Positions 44,130-53,512 of a DNA stretch of 64,000 nucleotides are shown here, in pieces. The notes below the pieces were generated by a model. It saw only the letters and a program-made list of their open reading frames with translations. It ran no database searches and was not told the DNA's origin. The position numbers and the translations under genes are program-made. Positions within the stretch are counted from its first letter, which is position 1; the number at the start of each line of letters is the position of its first letter. The stretch comes from JAUIEH01 sp964483375 (GTDB taxonomy: Bacteria; Pseudomonadota; Alphaproteobacteria; Caulobacterales; Maricaulaceae), in assembly GCA_964483375.1 (NCBI GenBank), contig CAZABJ010000005.1, forward strand, positions 8,520 through 72,519. The letters run 5' to 3'.

Positions 44130-44810
44130 TCAACCGCCGAAGTCGAACGCCAGTTCGCTCACGCCGCCAGGAACGACGGCGAGATCTCGGCTCTGCACAA
44201 CGCCTTCGCCCGCAACGACATCCCGACCACGGGCTTCGATTTCAAACCGCCAGGCGCCTTGCGGCAAGAACAGCGTCCGTCCGGCGCGGTCGTGAGGCGC
44301 TTGGAAGCCCGAGCTGCGGCCGCCCCCTTCCAGCTGCATTTGCGCATTGGCGTCGATGGTCCAGCCCTCAGGCGCGTTGAAGCTTAGAATCACGGCCCCG
44401 ATGGCGGGCGTAAACCGTCGCTCCAACACCACGCCTTCAGCCACTTCAACCCGTTCATCGACGAAACTCGGCGCGCCGTCTCGCGTGCGGACCAAAACCT
44501 CGCCCGCCTGAACCACGTAACGCCGACCGGAGACATCCGGGGCGTAGGACTCGAATGTCGCAAAAGATGTGTCGCCCTCGGTCTGTTCGCGCTCAGCGCC
44601 GACGCGCCACCGGAAGCAATCGGTGACGTCGATGTCGGTGTCGCCAAGCGTCGCGGCGATTACGAGCAGCCCTTCGCCTTCGCCGAGCGCGGGCTCCGCG
44701 TCCGGCGTCGGCGCGGCGTCGCACCCGAAATCCGCCGCCGTCCATTGCGGTTCGCCCGATTGGCAGGCGGCGAGAAACACGCCGGATGCCACGAACGCCG
44801 TTCGGAACAT
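44130..44810 (-). CDS. Lipoprotein of unknown function
   Basis: This 226-residue lipoprotein has a clear lipobox LAAC (C16). The mature region is strand-rich, with FESYAPDVSGRRYVVQAGEV, FNAPEGWTIDANAQMQL and FLPQGAWRFEIEARG suggesting one or two immunoglobulin-like sandwiches. Two more cysteines (GCDAAP and DCFRWR) could pair. No family is recognised. It sits 35 bases downstream of guaB and could share its transcript. The 230 bp between it and rsmB hold nothing that I can identify. Confidence 0.7.
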   Translation of the reverse strand: MFRTAFVASGVFLAACQSGEPQWTAADFGCDAAPTPDAEPALGEGEGLLVIAATLGDTDIDVTDCFRWRVGAEREQTEGDTSFATFESYAPDVSGRRYVVQAGEVLVRTRDGAPSFVDERVEVAEGVVLERRFTPAIGAVILSFNAPEGWTIDANAQMQLEGGGRSSGFQAPHDRAGRTLFLPQGAWRFEIEARGRDVVAGEGVVQSRDLAVVPGGVSELAFDFGG

Positions 44811-44845
44811 GGACTGCCTCCCGCCATTGGGGCTGATCTTACGTC

Positions 44846-46351
44846 TTAACCAGGCCTTGAGTAGTTCGGCGCTTCGCGTTGCATGGCGACGTCATGGACG
44901 TGGCTTTCGCGCAGACCTGCGCCAGAAATCCTGATGAAGCGGGCGTTTTGGCGAAAGTCCTTCAACGTGCGCGAACCGGTGTAGCCCATGGAGGCGCGCA
45001 ATCCGCCGAGGAGTTGGTGGATGATCGGCCCGACGGGCCCCTTATAGGCGACCCGCCCTTCGACGCCTTCGGGCACCAGCTTCATGGTGTCCTTGACCTC
45101 GCCTTGGAAATACCGGTCCGCCGAACCCCGGCCCATCGCGCCCAGCGAGCCCATGCCGCGATAGGCTTTGTAGGACCGACCCTGGTAGAGAAACACCTCG
45201 CCAGGGGCCTCCTCGGCGCCGGCGAGCAGCGAGCCGACCATGGCGGTCTCCGCGCCTGCTGCGAGCGCTTTGGCGAAGTCCCCCGAATATTTGATGCCGC
45301 CATCGGCGATCACGGGCACGTCGGCCTTGCCCGCCGCACGGACGCAGTCGAGCACGGCGGTGAGTTGCGGCACCCCCACCCCCGCCACGATGCGGGTGGT
45401 GCAAATCGAGCCCGGTCCGATGCCGACCTTGATGGCGTCCGCGCCTGCGTCGATCAACGCGCGCGCGCCGTCATAAGTCGCCACATTGCCGGCGATCACC
45501 TGGGCGGAGTTCGACTGGCGCTTGATGCGCGCGACTTGGTCTAAAACGGCTTGAGAATGCCCATGCGCGGTGTCGACGACGACCACATCGGCGCCGGCGT
45601 CGATCAGCATCTCAGTTCGGGCGAAACCTGCGTCGCCGACCGTTGTCGCCGCCCCGACGCGCAGGCGTCCTTGTTCGTCTTTGGCGGCGTTGGGATGGGA
45701 GCGCGCCTTCTCCATGTCTTTGACGGTGATGAGGCCGACGCAGCGGAAACTCTCATCCACGACGAGCACGCGTTCGATGCGATGCTTGTGCAGCAGCGCG
45801 CGCGCTTCGGCGGCGTCTGCGCCCTCGCGCACGGTCACCAACTCCCGCGTCATCAGCGCGCCGACTTTTTGGTCCGGGTCGTCGGCGAACCGGACGTCGC
45901 GATTGGTGATGATGCCGACAAGTTTTCCGCGGGAGCCATTCGCGCCGTTTTCAACGACGGGAATCCCCGAAAAGCCGTGCTTTTTCGTGAGCGCGCGCAG
46001 CTCCGCGAGCGTGGCGTCGGGATCAATGGTGACGGGGTCGACGACGAGGCCGCTCTCGTAGCGCTTCACCTTGCGCACTTCTTCCGCCTGCAAGGCGTAA
46101 CCCGCTTCAGGCGGGGCGTCTTTCGCCTCGCCGTTGAAGTTGCGATGGATGACCCCCAGCCCGCCTTCTTGCGCAATCGCGATGGCGAGGCGCGCCTCGG
46201 TGACGGTGTCCATCGCCGCGGAGATAAGCGGCGCCCGCAGCGTGATCTGCCGGGTCAAACGCGTGCTTACGTCAACCTGGTTCGGGATGACCTCAGACGC
46301 CCCAGGCTCTAAGAGCACGTCGTCGAAGGTGACGCCTTCGCGTATCTCCAT
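44846..46351 (-). CDS. guaB: IMP dehydrogenase
   Basis: This 501-residue enzyme oxidises IMP to XMP, the committed guanine nucleotide step. The catalytic loop is GPGSICTTRI with the nucleophilic cysteine, and the flap reads GMGSLGAMGRGSADRYFQ. Two CBS domains are inserted after the first strands (about 95-210). The ATG at 46351 is preceded by CAGGAG and gives the standard EIREGVTFDDVLLEPG start. rsmB and guaA follow downstream on the same strand. Confidence 0.96.
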   Translation of the reverse strand: MEIREGVTFDDVLLEPGASEVIPNQVDVSTRLTRQITLRAPLISAAMDTVTEARLAIAIAQEGGLGVIHRNFNGEAKDAPPEAGYALQAEEVRKVKRYESGLVVDPVTIDPDATLAELRALTKKHGFSGIPVVENGANGSRGKLVGIITNRDVRFADDPDQKVGALMTRELVTVREGADAAEARALLHKHRIERVLVVDESFRCVGLITVKDMEKARSHPNAAKDEQGRLRVGAATTVGDAGFARTEMLIDAGADVVVVDTAHGHSQAVLDQVARIKRQSNSAQVIAGNVATYDGARALIDAGADAIKVGIGPGSICTTRIVAGVGVPQLTAVLDCVRAAGKADVPVIADGGIKYSGDFAKALAAGAETAMVGSLLAGAEEAPGEVFLYQGRSYKAYRGMGSLGAMGRGSADRYFQGEVKDTMKLVPEGVEGRVAYKGPVGPIIHQLLGGLRASMGYTGSRTLKDFRQNARFIRISGAGLRESHVHDVAMQREAPNYSRPG

Positions 46352-46483
46352 CCCGAATCTCCTGGCCCGCAGTTCCGGCTCCTTATCGGGAAATAGGGCC
46401 GAGCGAAAGGCGTCGCCAGACAAAGACCTGACCATCGGAGGAAGACCGCGGCGGTTCAGCGGCCGAGCGAGCCGCGTCCCCGC

Positions 46484-47233
46484 CTAGGAACGACCGCGAA
46501 ATCCCCGGGCGACGAGATAGGTTTCCGCAGAATCCGCCCGGCTGGCGGGCGGCTTCATATGCCGAACATCGGCGTATTCTCGTTTCAGCGCGGTGAGAAG
46601 GCTCGCCTCTGCGCCCCCTTGCAGAACTTTCGCAACCAGCCCGCCGCCTGGGGCGAGCGTCTCGCGGGCGAACGCCGCGGCGGCCTCCACCAGCGAGACG
46701 ATGCGCAAATGGTCCGTCGCCCGGTGTCCGGTGGCGTTCGCGGCCATATCGGAGAGCACCAAATCAAAGGCCCCGCCGCCCGCGTCCCGGACCGCCTCGA
46801 CCACCTCAGCGTCGGTGAAATCGCCGACCAGAAGCGTGGCGCCAGGGATCGGCTCCATCTCCAGCAAGTCCACCCCGACCACCAGCTTCGCGCCGCGCTG
46901 AAGCGCAACCTGGCACCACCCCCCAGGCGCCGCGCCCAAATCCGCCACCCGACGGCCCGGCCCGAGCAAACTGAGCTTGTCATCAAGCTCCGTCAGCTTG
47001 AAGGCTGCGCGGGAGCGATACCCCGCCGCCTTGGCGCGCTGCACATAGGGGTCGTTCAACTGACGCCGCAGCCAGCGTGTGGAGGAGAGCTTGCGCCCGC
47101 GGGCGGTCTTGACGCGCTTTTGCAGATCCGCCCGCCCCGGCGGCTCAACAGGATCCGCGCTGACGCGCCTGCGACGACGCCGACCGCCGTCTTCTGCGTC
47201 GTCTGAGCCTGACCCCTCGCCGTCCTCGCCCAT
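46484..47233 (-). CDS. rlmE: 23S rRNA 2'-O-ribose U2552 methyltransferase
   Basis: This 249-residue FtsJ/RrmJ-family enzyme has the K-D-K-E catalytic tetrad: RSRAAFKL, LSDMAANATGH, GGLVAKVLQG and AETYLVARGF. The SAM site is VADLGAAPGGWCQVAL. The first 40 or so residues are an Arg-rich extension not present in the E. coli enzyme, probably for rRNA contact. The ATG overlaps the stop of the exopolyphosphatase gene by one base, so the two are coupled. Confidence 0.93.
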   Translation of the reverse strand: MGEDGEGSGSDDAEDGGRRRRRRVSADPVEPPGRADLQKRVKTARGRKLSSTRWLRRQLNDPYVQRAKAAGYRSRAAFKLTELDDKLSLLGPGRRVADLGAAPGGWCQVALQRGAKLVVGVDLLEMEPIPGATLLVGDFTDAEVVEAVRDAGGGAFDLVLSDMAANATGHRATDHLRIVSLVEAAAAFARETLAPGGGLVAKVLQGGAEASLLTALKREYADVRHMKPPASRADSAETYLVARGFRGRS

Positions 47234-48384
47234 CAGGTCGCCGTTTTGCTTGGCTGGGCCTGGGGCTGAGCGGGCCCGCGACGGCCGCTGCGCCCGCCCC
47301 GGCGTCGGCGACGCTTGGGCGCATGCATCAGCGTCATCAACACGCCTTCGCGCAATCCCCGGTCGGCCACGCGCAAGCGACCCGACGGCCAGGCGTCGGT
47401 GACCGCTTCGAGGATCGCGCAGCCCGCCAACACCAGGTCGGCGCGGTCAGGACCGATACACGGCTCGGCCGCGCGTTGTTGCGCGCACATGGCCTGCAAG
47501 CGGCGAGAGGCGGTCAGGGCTTCATCCAGCGTCACCCATAAACCATCCACCTTGCACCGCTCATAGCGGGGAAGCCGCAAATGAACGCCCGCCAGCGAGG
47601 TTACGGTGCCAGACGTACCCACCACATGAGCGCGGCCTTGGGCGAAGACGTCGGCCAAGCGCTCCGCCTCGGGCGGACGAACCAGCATGCCCGCGGCGTA
47701 GTCGAGCATCTCGGCATACCAGGCGCACCGGTCGGTGCGCTCGGGGAAGCGCTCAGCCAAAGTGACGACGCCGATGGGAATGGACGCCCAGGCGACGATG
47801 GGCGGACGCATGCCGCGTCCCCCCGCCTCGCGCAGCCGCAGCTCGGCCACGTCCACCCAGGACAGTTCGGTGGAGCCGCCGCCGATATCCACCACCAGCG
47901 CCGCGTCCGCCTGCCGATCAATCAGCGACAGACAGCCCATCACGGCCAGGCGGGCTTCTTCTTGGGGCGTGATGACGTCGAGCTGCAGCCCCGTTTCGTC
48001 AGCGACCCGCGACACAAACGCAGAGCCGTTTTTAGCGTAGCGACACGCTTGGGTGGCGACGCAACGCACGGTGGTCACGCGGCGGCGTGCGACTTTGTCC
48101 GCACACACTTGCAGAGCGGCCATCGCCCGCTCCATCGCCAGGGGCGACAAAGCGCCGGATTCGCCCAAGCCCTCGCCGAGACGCACGATGCGCGAAAAGG
48201 CGTCGACAACGCGGAAACTCTGATTGGTCCGCGTCGCCACCAGGAGGCGGCAATTGTTGGTGCCCAAGTCCAAAGCGGCGAACAGCTGACCGCCGTTCGG
48301 CGCATGACCCGCTCGGGGCTTGCCCTGCGGCTTTCCAGGCCGCTGCGCAGTCCGACCGAGGGCGCGCCCCGCGTCGTCGCTCAT
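47233..48384 (-). CDS. Ppx/GppA-family phosphatase
   Basis: This 383-residue protein belongs to the actin-like ATPase fold group of exopolyphosphatases and pppGpp phosphatases. Its phosphate loops are ALDLGTNNCRLLVA and VVDIGGGSTELSW. The short single-module length suits the alphaproteobacterial form, which lacks the C-terminal HD domain. It links polyphosphate or alarmone turnover with the downstream rlmE gene through a one-base overlap. Ppx and GppA activities cannot be separated by sequence alone. Confidence 0.9.
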   Translation of the reverse strand: MSDDAGRALGRTAQRPGKPQGKPRAGHAPNGGQLFAALDLGTNNCRLLVATRTNQSFRVVDAFSRIVRLGEGLGESGALSPLAMERAMAALQVCADKVARRRVTTVRCVATQACRYAKNGSAFVSRVADETGLQLDVITPQEEARLAVMGCLSLIDRQADAALVVDIGGGSTELSWVDVAELRLREAGGRGMRPPIVAWASIPIGVVTLAERFPERTDRCAWYAEMLDYAAGMLVRPPEAERLADVFAQGRAHVVGTSGTVTSLAGVHLRLPRYERCKVDGLWVTLDEALTASRRLQAMCAQQRAAEPCIGPDRADLVLAGCAILEAVTDAWPSGRLRVADRGLREGVLMTLMHAPKRRRRRGGRSGRRGPAQPQAQPSKTAT

Positions 48385-48519
48385 ACCCGCCTCGCACGCC
48401 CGTCTGCAGCCAAACGCGCCTCTCCGCGAGGCGCCCGGCGCAGTGAACAGGCTCGTTGTTCACAATCCCTCCCAAGATAGCGACGCTCGGGGCGGTTTTA
48501 AACTCCTTAGCCGCGCCCC

Positions 48520-49176
48520 CTAGGCGGTCGCGGACGCATCCGCTTGCGCGCCGGGCTCAGCGGCCTGAAACGCGGGTGTCGCGCGCGCCGCAGCGTCTGC
48601 GGCGGCCAAGCGCGGGTAGCGGGTCATGTCCGCGCCGAAGCGATGGGCGTTGTACACCTGCGGGACCAACATGATCTCGGCGAGGCTGGGCGCATCGCCG
48701 AACAGGAACGGGCCTGGCCCGCCCCTGACGTCTGCGTCCTTTTCCAGTGCGGCGAAACCGAGCTCGATCCAATGACGCGCCCAGGCGGCGACGCCGGCGT
48801 CATCTTGGCCGTAAGCGTCGCGCACGCGCTGGAGAACGGAGAGATTGCCCAGCGGTTGCATATCGCACGCGATCGTAAGCGCGGTGGCGCGGATGCGGGC
48901 TTGCGTCAGCGCGTCGCCGGGGAGAAACGGCGGCTCAGGCCATTGAGCGTCAAGATATTCGATAATGGCGAGAGACTGGTTCAGCGCCGTCCCGTCATCG
49001 AGGACGAGCACGGGCACGCGTCCCGCGGGGTTGAGCGCGCGATAGTCGGGCTTGTGCTGTTCCCCGCCGTCCCGGACCAGATGCACCGGCGCGTGCTCGA
49101 CCTCCAGCCCCTTCATCGCAAGCGCGATTCGCACGCGATATGACGCGGTCGAGCGCCAATACCCATAGAGCTTCAT
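48520..49176 (-). CDS. maiA: Maleylacetoacetate isomerase (zeta-class GST)
   Basis: This 218-residue glutathione-dependent isomerase acts near the end of tyrosine breakdown, turning maleylacetoacetate into fumarylacetoacetate. The N-terminal motif is YWRSTASYRVRIAL, where many relatives have SSCS before the same RVRIAL. ALNPAGRVPVLVLDDG and LNQSLAIIEYLD follow. It is divergent from phhA with about 120 bp between the starts, which fits shared control of phenylalanine/tyrosine catabolism. hmgA, fahA and hpd are not in view. Confidence 0.92.
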   Translation of the reverse strand: MKLYGYWRSTASYRVRIALAMKGLEVEHAPVHLVRDGGEQHKPDYRALNPAGRVPVLVLDDGTALNQSLAIIEYLDAQWPEPPFLPGDALTQARIRATALTIACDMQPLGNLSVLQRVRDAYGQDDAGVAAWARHWIELGFAALEKDADVRGGPGPFLFGDAPSLAEIMLVPQVYNAHRFGADMTRYPRLAAADAAARATPAFQAAEPGAQADASATA

Positions 49177-49299
49177 AGTCGATTTCTCCTGATTTCAGCG
49201 CCGTCGCGCCCGCACTGGATGGGGTGTGCGGCGAAGCGATGATATACTGCGCTCAGAGCACACAGATCGCCAAAGACGACGAGGCCTGGGAGGTTGATC

Positions 49300-50238
49300 A
49301 TGGACGGCTTTGATACGCTCGACATCGACGTGTCGCGCATTCCCGAGCTGCCGCCGGGGACCTTCACCGCGCCCCTGCGTCGTCCTGCGGGACTGAGCCA
49401 AGATTGGCTGGAGCCTGCGCAGCGGCACTATTCCGATGAAGAGCACCGCATCTGGGACGACTTGTTCGCCCAACAGATGGAGGTGCTGCCGGGTCGCGCC
49501 TGCACGGCGTTCATGGACGGCCTGAAAGTGTTGGAACTCGGCCGCGGCGGCGTGCCGAACTTCGCGTCGATGAACGAAGAGCTGCGCGCGCGTACGGGCT
49601 GGGAAGTGGTCCCTGTTCCCATGCTCATCCCCGACCATGTGTTCTTTTACCATCTCGCGAACAAGCGCTTCCCGGCCGGCAACTTCATTCGCACGCGCGA
49701 GGATTTCCGGTACATCAAAGAGCCCGATGTCTTTCACGACGTCTTCGGACATGTTCCGCTGCTCGCAAACGCAACCTTCGCCAACTATATGGAAGCCTAT
49801 GGCCGGGCGGGCTGGAAAGCGTTGCGATACAATCGCTTAAAGGCGCTGGGCGCCCTTTACTGGTACACGGTTGAGTTCGGCCTCATCAACGAACCCGACG
49901 GCATGCGGGTCTATGGCGCGGGAATTTTATCCTCGCCGATGGAGTCGGTCTTCGCGCTCGAAGCGACGTCGCCGAATCGCATCCATCTCAATGTCGACCG
50001 GGTGATGCGCACCGACTACCTGATCTCCGATCTGCAACAGAGCTACTTCCTCATCGACTCGTTTGAAGAGCTCTTTCGACTGACCGAAGAGCGTCCTTTC
50101 GACGACATCTACGCGACACTTAATCCCGGTTTTCAGTACGCGCCCGGCGCAGTGCTCGACACTGACCGGGTCTACCACCGCGGCGTCCAGGCCTATGCGC
50201 TCTGCGGCGGACGCGGTTCGAACGCGGAGCCTGTCTGA
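49300..50238 (+). CDS. phhA: Phenylalanine 4-monooxygenase
   Basis: This 312-residue iron- and pterin-dependent enzyme hydroxylates phenylalanine to tyrosine. The iron ligands are H146 and H151 in DVFHDVFGHVPLL and E192 in YTVEFGL. The length fits the bacterial catalytic-domain-only form, without the ACT regulatory domain. The ATG at 49300 is preceded by GGGAGG six bases away. It is divergent from maiA, and a cytochrome c lipoprotein gene begins two bases after its stop. No pterin-4a-carbinolamine dehydratase gene is adjacent. Confidence 0.95.
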   Translation: MDGFDTLDIDVSRIPELPPGTFTAPLRRPAGLSQDWLEPAQRHYSDEEHRIWDDLFAQQMEVLPGRACTAFMDGLKVLELGRGGVPNFASMNEELRARTGWEVVPVPMLIPDHVFFYHLANKRFPAGNFIRTREDFRYIKEPDVFHDVFGHVPLLANATFANYMEAYGRAGWKALRYNRLKALGALYWYTVEFGLINEPDGMRVYGAGILSSPMESVFALEATSPNRIHLNVDRVMRTDYLISDLQQSYFLIDSFEELFRLTEERPFDDIYATLNPGFQYAPGAVLDTDRVYHRGVQAYALCGGRGSNAEPV

Positions 50239-50240
50239 GC

Positions 50241-50621
50241 ATGCGTCACGCCACCCTTCTCGCCGCAGTTTGCGGGCTCGCCCTCGCCGGCTGCTCTCAG
50301 GATGACGCCCCGTCACAAATCGACGACGACGCCTCCGCCTCGGCTGAAGAGATCGGGCTCTTGATCGCCGACGGTCATGCAATCGCCGAGGTCTCTTGCG
50401 CGGTCTGCCACGCCATCGGCTTGACTGACGAAAGCCCGAATCTGACCGCGCCGCCCTTGCGCGAGGTGCTCGCCCTCTATGACGCCGACGCGCTTGCGGA
50501 GGACTTCATCGACGGCGTTCGCATCAACCACTCCGAAATGCCGACCTTCGATTTCTCGCCGGAAGGCGCGGACGCGCTCATCGCCTATTTGCGGTCGATT
50601 CAGGTGACCGACGAAGGTTAG
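50241..50621 (+). CDS. Small cytochrome c lipoprotein
   Basis: This 126-residue protein has a lipobox LAGC (C18). A single class I cytochrome c domain follows, with haem-binding CAVCH (53-57) and the likely distal ligand M100 in HSEMPTFDFS; the C-terminal helix is ADALIAYLRSIQ. It should be attached to the periplasmic face of a membrane and carry electrons. Its start lies two bases after the phhA stop, so it is likely translated with it, though PhhA is not known to need a cytochrome. The 3' end overlaps the convergent unknown gene by four bases. Confidence 0.85.
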   Translation: MRHATLLAAVCGLALAGCSQDDAPSQIDDDASASAEEIGLLIADGHAIAEVSCAVCHAIGLTDESPNLTAPPLREVLALYDADALAEDFIDGVRINHSEMPTFDFSPEGADALIAYLRSIQVTDEG

Positions 50622-51013
50622 GGGCTCGGGTCGCTCGGTTCATCGCTCCGGGCGGCCAGGGCGCGCTCGCGATAGGTATTGAGCAAAAGCGCCAAGTCTT
50701 CCGCCTTCAGACCAAAATTGCCGTTGATAACGGCGTTGCCGCCCGCCATTGCGCGCGTGACTTTTGCAAGCGTTTTAGAGATTTTCTCAAATTTTTCCGC
50801 GTCAAAAACGACTGTCGCGGCATATGTGAAGCCGTATTTCTTTTGTCGCCAAATGCGGAATTCCGAGACCTCCCCCCACGCATAATCATCGTTCTGAATG
50901 AAATAGTGTTTCTGCCTAAGCCGTTCAGGCGTCAATTCGAGGCGGCACAGTCTTGGCCAACTCGTGATCGTCACGGTCTCCTGCGCCAGGAGCTGGTCAA
51001 GCTTATCCGACAT
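50618..51013 (-). CDS. Cytosolic protein of unknown function
   Basis: This 131-residue protein has no signal peptide or membrane segment. It has a beta-rich N-terminal half with many aromatic residues (HYFIQNDDYAWGEVSEFRIW, KKYGFTYAATVVFD) and a helical C-terminal half (FEKISKTLAKVTRAMAGGNA). I do not recognise the family. The stretch around 50750-50900 is visibly AT-richer, with runs of T, than the flanking genes. It sits between the cytochrome and astD genes and may have been acquired separately. Confidence 0.6.
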   Translation of the reverse strand: MSDKLDQLLAQETVTITSWPRLCRLELTPERLRQKHYFIQNDDYAWGEVSEFRIWRQKKYGFTYAATVVFDAEKFEKISKTLAKVTRAMAGGNAVINGNFGLKAEDLALLLNTYRERALAARSDEPSDPSP

Positions 51014-51039
51014 GCCGCATCCCCTCCTCGCAACAGTGT

Positions 51040-52500
51040 TTAGGCATCCCGCAGGCCTTTGGTCGCCAACCGTTCCGGCGCGTCAGCTTCTTGGCTGGCG
51101 ACCGGATAAGCGCAGTAATCCGCGGCGTAATAGGCGCTGGGACGGTGATTGCCCGAAAATCCAGGACCGCCGAAGGGCATGGAGGACATCGCCCCCGTCG
51201 TGGGTCGGTTCCAATTGACGATGCCTGCCCGGGCGCCCGCGGCGAACCGGTCCCACAACGCACGGTCATCGGACACCAAGCCGGCGGAAAGCCCGAACTT
51301 GGTCGCATTCGCACGGGCGAGCGCCGCCTCGAAACTCGGCTCGCGATAGACCGTCAGCAGCGGCCCGAAGGTCTCGGCGTCAGGCAAATCCAAGCCCGTC
51401 GCATCCACGACGCCGGGGGTCACGAACGCCTCGCCGCGGTCCATCGCCCCTAAGGCGCGCAGCACTTTCCCGCCCTTAGCGGTCATGCGGTCTTGGGCCT
51501 CCCGAACGCGGCCCGCCGCTGCGGCCGACACCAACGGCCCCATGAACGGCTCCTCCGCATCGGTCCAAGCGCCGATGCGCAGGCGCTCAATCAAGCCAAG
51601 CAGAGCCTCCAACACGGCGTCGCCCGCGCCCCCCGCCGGAAGCGCCAAACGCCGCGCGCAAGAACAGCGCTGCCCCGTGGTGATGAACGCCGACTGCAGC
51701 GCGATGACCGCGGCGGCCTCGGGATCCGCGGCGTCCCAAATGACCAGCGGATTGTTCCCACCCATCTCCAGGGCGAGAATCACGTCGGGCCGGCCGGCGT
51801 ATTTGCGGTGGATCATGACGCCGGTGTCCACTGAGCCGGTGAACAGCACCCCGTCGAGCTCGGCGTCCAACACCGCCGCCCCAGTTTCCCGGGCGCCCTG
51901 CACCAAGGTCAAGACACCCGGGGGCGCGCCCGCCTCCGCCCAGGCCTCAGCCATCGCCGCGCCGACCGCCGGGGTCAGCTCGGAGGGTTTGAACACCGCG
52001 ACATTCCCCGCGATGAGGGCCGGCACGATGTGACCGTTGGGCAGATGGCCGGGGAAATTATAGGGCCCAAGAACCGCCATCACCCCATGGGGCCGATGCG
52101 ACAGGGTCGCGCGTCCGAACGGGGCCTCCAGCGTTTTGGCTCCGGTGCGCTCCTCATAAGCCGAAAGCGAGATGTCGACCTTGCCGATCATGGCCGCGAC
52201 TTCGCCGAGGGACTCCCAAAGCGGCTTGCCGGTCTCTCGAGAGATAAGCTCCGCAAGGGCGTCACGGCGCGCTTCGAGAGCGGCTTTGAAGCCCAATACG
52301 ACCTCCCGACGCTCCTCAAACGGCCGCGCCGCCCAGGCTGGAAACGCCGCACGCGCGGCGGCGACCGCCTCGGCCACATCACCGGGCCCCGCCGCAGCGC
52401 CTTCCCAGACACTCTCGCCCGTCGCGGGATCGACAGAGCGCAGCGTCTCTCCAGCGCCCATCCGGGCCTGACCGTTTATCACCACGCCAGCTTCACTCAT
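51040..52500 (-). CDS. astD: N-succinylglutamate 5-semialdehyde dehydrogenase
   Basis: This 486-residue aldehyde dehydrogenase-fold enzyme has the catalytic cysteine in GQRCSCARRL and the general base in ALEMGGNNPLV. The FGxATLSHRPHGVMAVLGPYN region is typical of AstD. It oxidises succinylglutamate semialdehyde to succinylglutamate in the ammonia-releasing arginine succinyltransferase pathway. The ATG at 52500 overlaps the astA stop (ATGA); an ATG four codons earlier has no better ribosome site. It is the last gene of the M20-astA-astD operon. Confidence 0.92.
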   Translation of the reverse strand: MSEAGVVINGQARMGAGETLRSVDPATGESVWEGAAAGPGDVAEAVAAARAAFPAWAARPFEERREVVLGFKAALEARRDALAELISRETGKPLWESLGEVAAMIGKVDISLSAYEERTGAKTLEAPFGRATLSHRPHGVMAVLGPYNFPGHLPNGHIVPALIAGNVAVFKPSELTPAVGAAMAEAWAEAGAPPGVLTLVQGARETGAAVLDAELDGVLFTGSVDTGVMIHRKYAGRPDVILALEMGGNNPLVIWDAADPEAAAVIALQSAFITTGQRCSCARRLALPAGGAGDAVLEALLGLIERLRIGAWTDAEEPFMGPLVSAAAAGRVREAQDRMTAKGGKVLRALGAMDRGEAFVTPGVVDATGLDLPDAETFGPLLTVYREPSFEAALARANATKFGLSAGLVSDDRALWDRFAAGARAGIVNWNRPTTGAMSSMPFGGPGFSGNHRPSAYYAADYCAYPVASQEADAPERLATKGLRDA

Positions 52501-53507
52501 TCCCTCACCCATACGCGCGCTCGCGCGCCCTCCTCTAATCCCAGCGCCGCCAGAACGTCAGCATTGACGCGCGCGTCGGTCCCGCTCAAGCCGGCCCGCG
52601 TCCTGCAGGTTTGAAAGCCCGGGAGCGTATCGGTGGACAAGAACACGGAGGCGGCCTGAGCCCCCGGTTCTCCGGCGCGAACGGTCACCGACCGGCTTTC
52701 GCGAACGGTCCGGATCTGGTCGCGGGGCGCGGCGACCAAGGGCCCGCCGTCAAAAATGTCGACCACTCTGTCGTGCCGAAATCCTTCCCACTCCAAGAGC
52801 CGCATGGCAGCGACCCCATCGGGGTGTACTGCGCCCACCGCGCCTTGCGCCGCCTCGCCGAGCAAATCGACATAGATGGGATATTTGGGCATCAGATCGA
52901 GGATGAACTGGTTGTCGCTCACCGCACTGAGGCGATCGGCTTCGTCAAACGTCATGCGAAAGAACCGCCGACCCAGCTCTTCCCAAAAGGGCGAGTGCCC
53001 CTCAGCGTCCACTTGCCCGCGAAGCTCCGCGATCACGCGCTCGGAAAATCTGTGCGGCGCCGCGGCGATCAAGAGATACCGGGATTGCGCAAGAAGCCGA
53101 CCCGCGCCCCCGCCGCGCGCTTCGGCCTTTATGAACAATGACCCCACCTCGGTGGCGCCGGCGAATTCGTTCACCAAGACCAGCACGTCCATGTCGAACC
53201 GCCGGCCGCCTGCGGCGGAAGCCTGAGCAATTGTCAGAACGCGATAATTGAAGAACGGTTTTTCGACGCCGGTCCCTGCTTTCACCGCCGCACAGCCGAC
53301 CACCGCGCCGTCTTGCTCAAGCATAAGAAGATAGGCTCCCCCGGCCGCATCCGCGTCAGGCGCATGGAACGCCGTTTGGGACTTCTCCAAACGCCCCCAG
53401 ATCAGTGGTTCATCATCGGGCAAGCTCGTAAAGCCCGGGCCGGAAAGCCGGGCGAGCTCCATCAGCGCGTCAAAGTCCTCCAAGCGGGAGGGACGTACGG
53501 TCAGCAC
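52497..53507 (-). CDS. astA: Arginine N-succinyltransferase
   Basis: This 336-residue GNAT-fold acyltransferase transfers succinyl-CoA to the alpha-amino group of arginine, the first step of the AST pathway. The N terminus LTVRPSRLEDFDALMELARL and the segment GFTSLPDDE match the family, as does the internal GTGVEKPFFNYRVLTIAQAS. The start is GTG at 53507, five bases after the M20 hydrolase stop. The stop overlaps astD. Confidence 0.93.
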   Translation of the reverse strand: MLTVRPSRLEDFDALMELARLSGPGFTSLPDDEPLIWGRLEKSQTAFHAPDADAAGGAYLLMLEQDGAVVGCAAVKAGTGVEKPFFNYRVLTIAQASAAGGRRFDMDVLVLVNEFAGATEVGSLFIKAEARGGGAGRLLAQSRYLLIAAAPHRFSERVIAELRGQVDAEGHSPFWEELGRRFFRMTFDEADRLSAVSDNQFILDLMPKYPIYVDLLGEAAQGAVGAVHPDGVAAMRLLEWEGFRHDRVVDIFDGGPLVAAPRDQIRTVRESRSVTVRAGEPGAQAASVFLSTDTLPGFQTCRTRAGLSGTDARVNADVLAALGLEEGARARVWVRE

Positions 53508-53512
53508 GCGGT

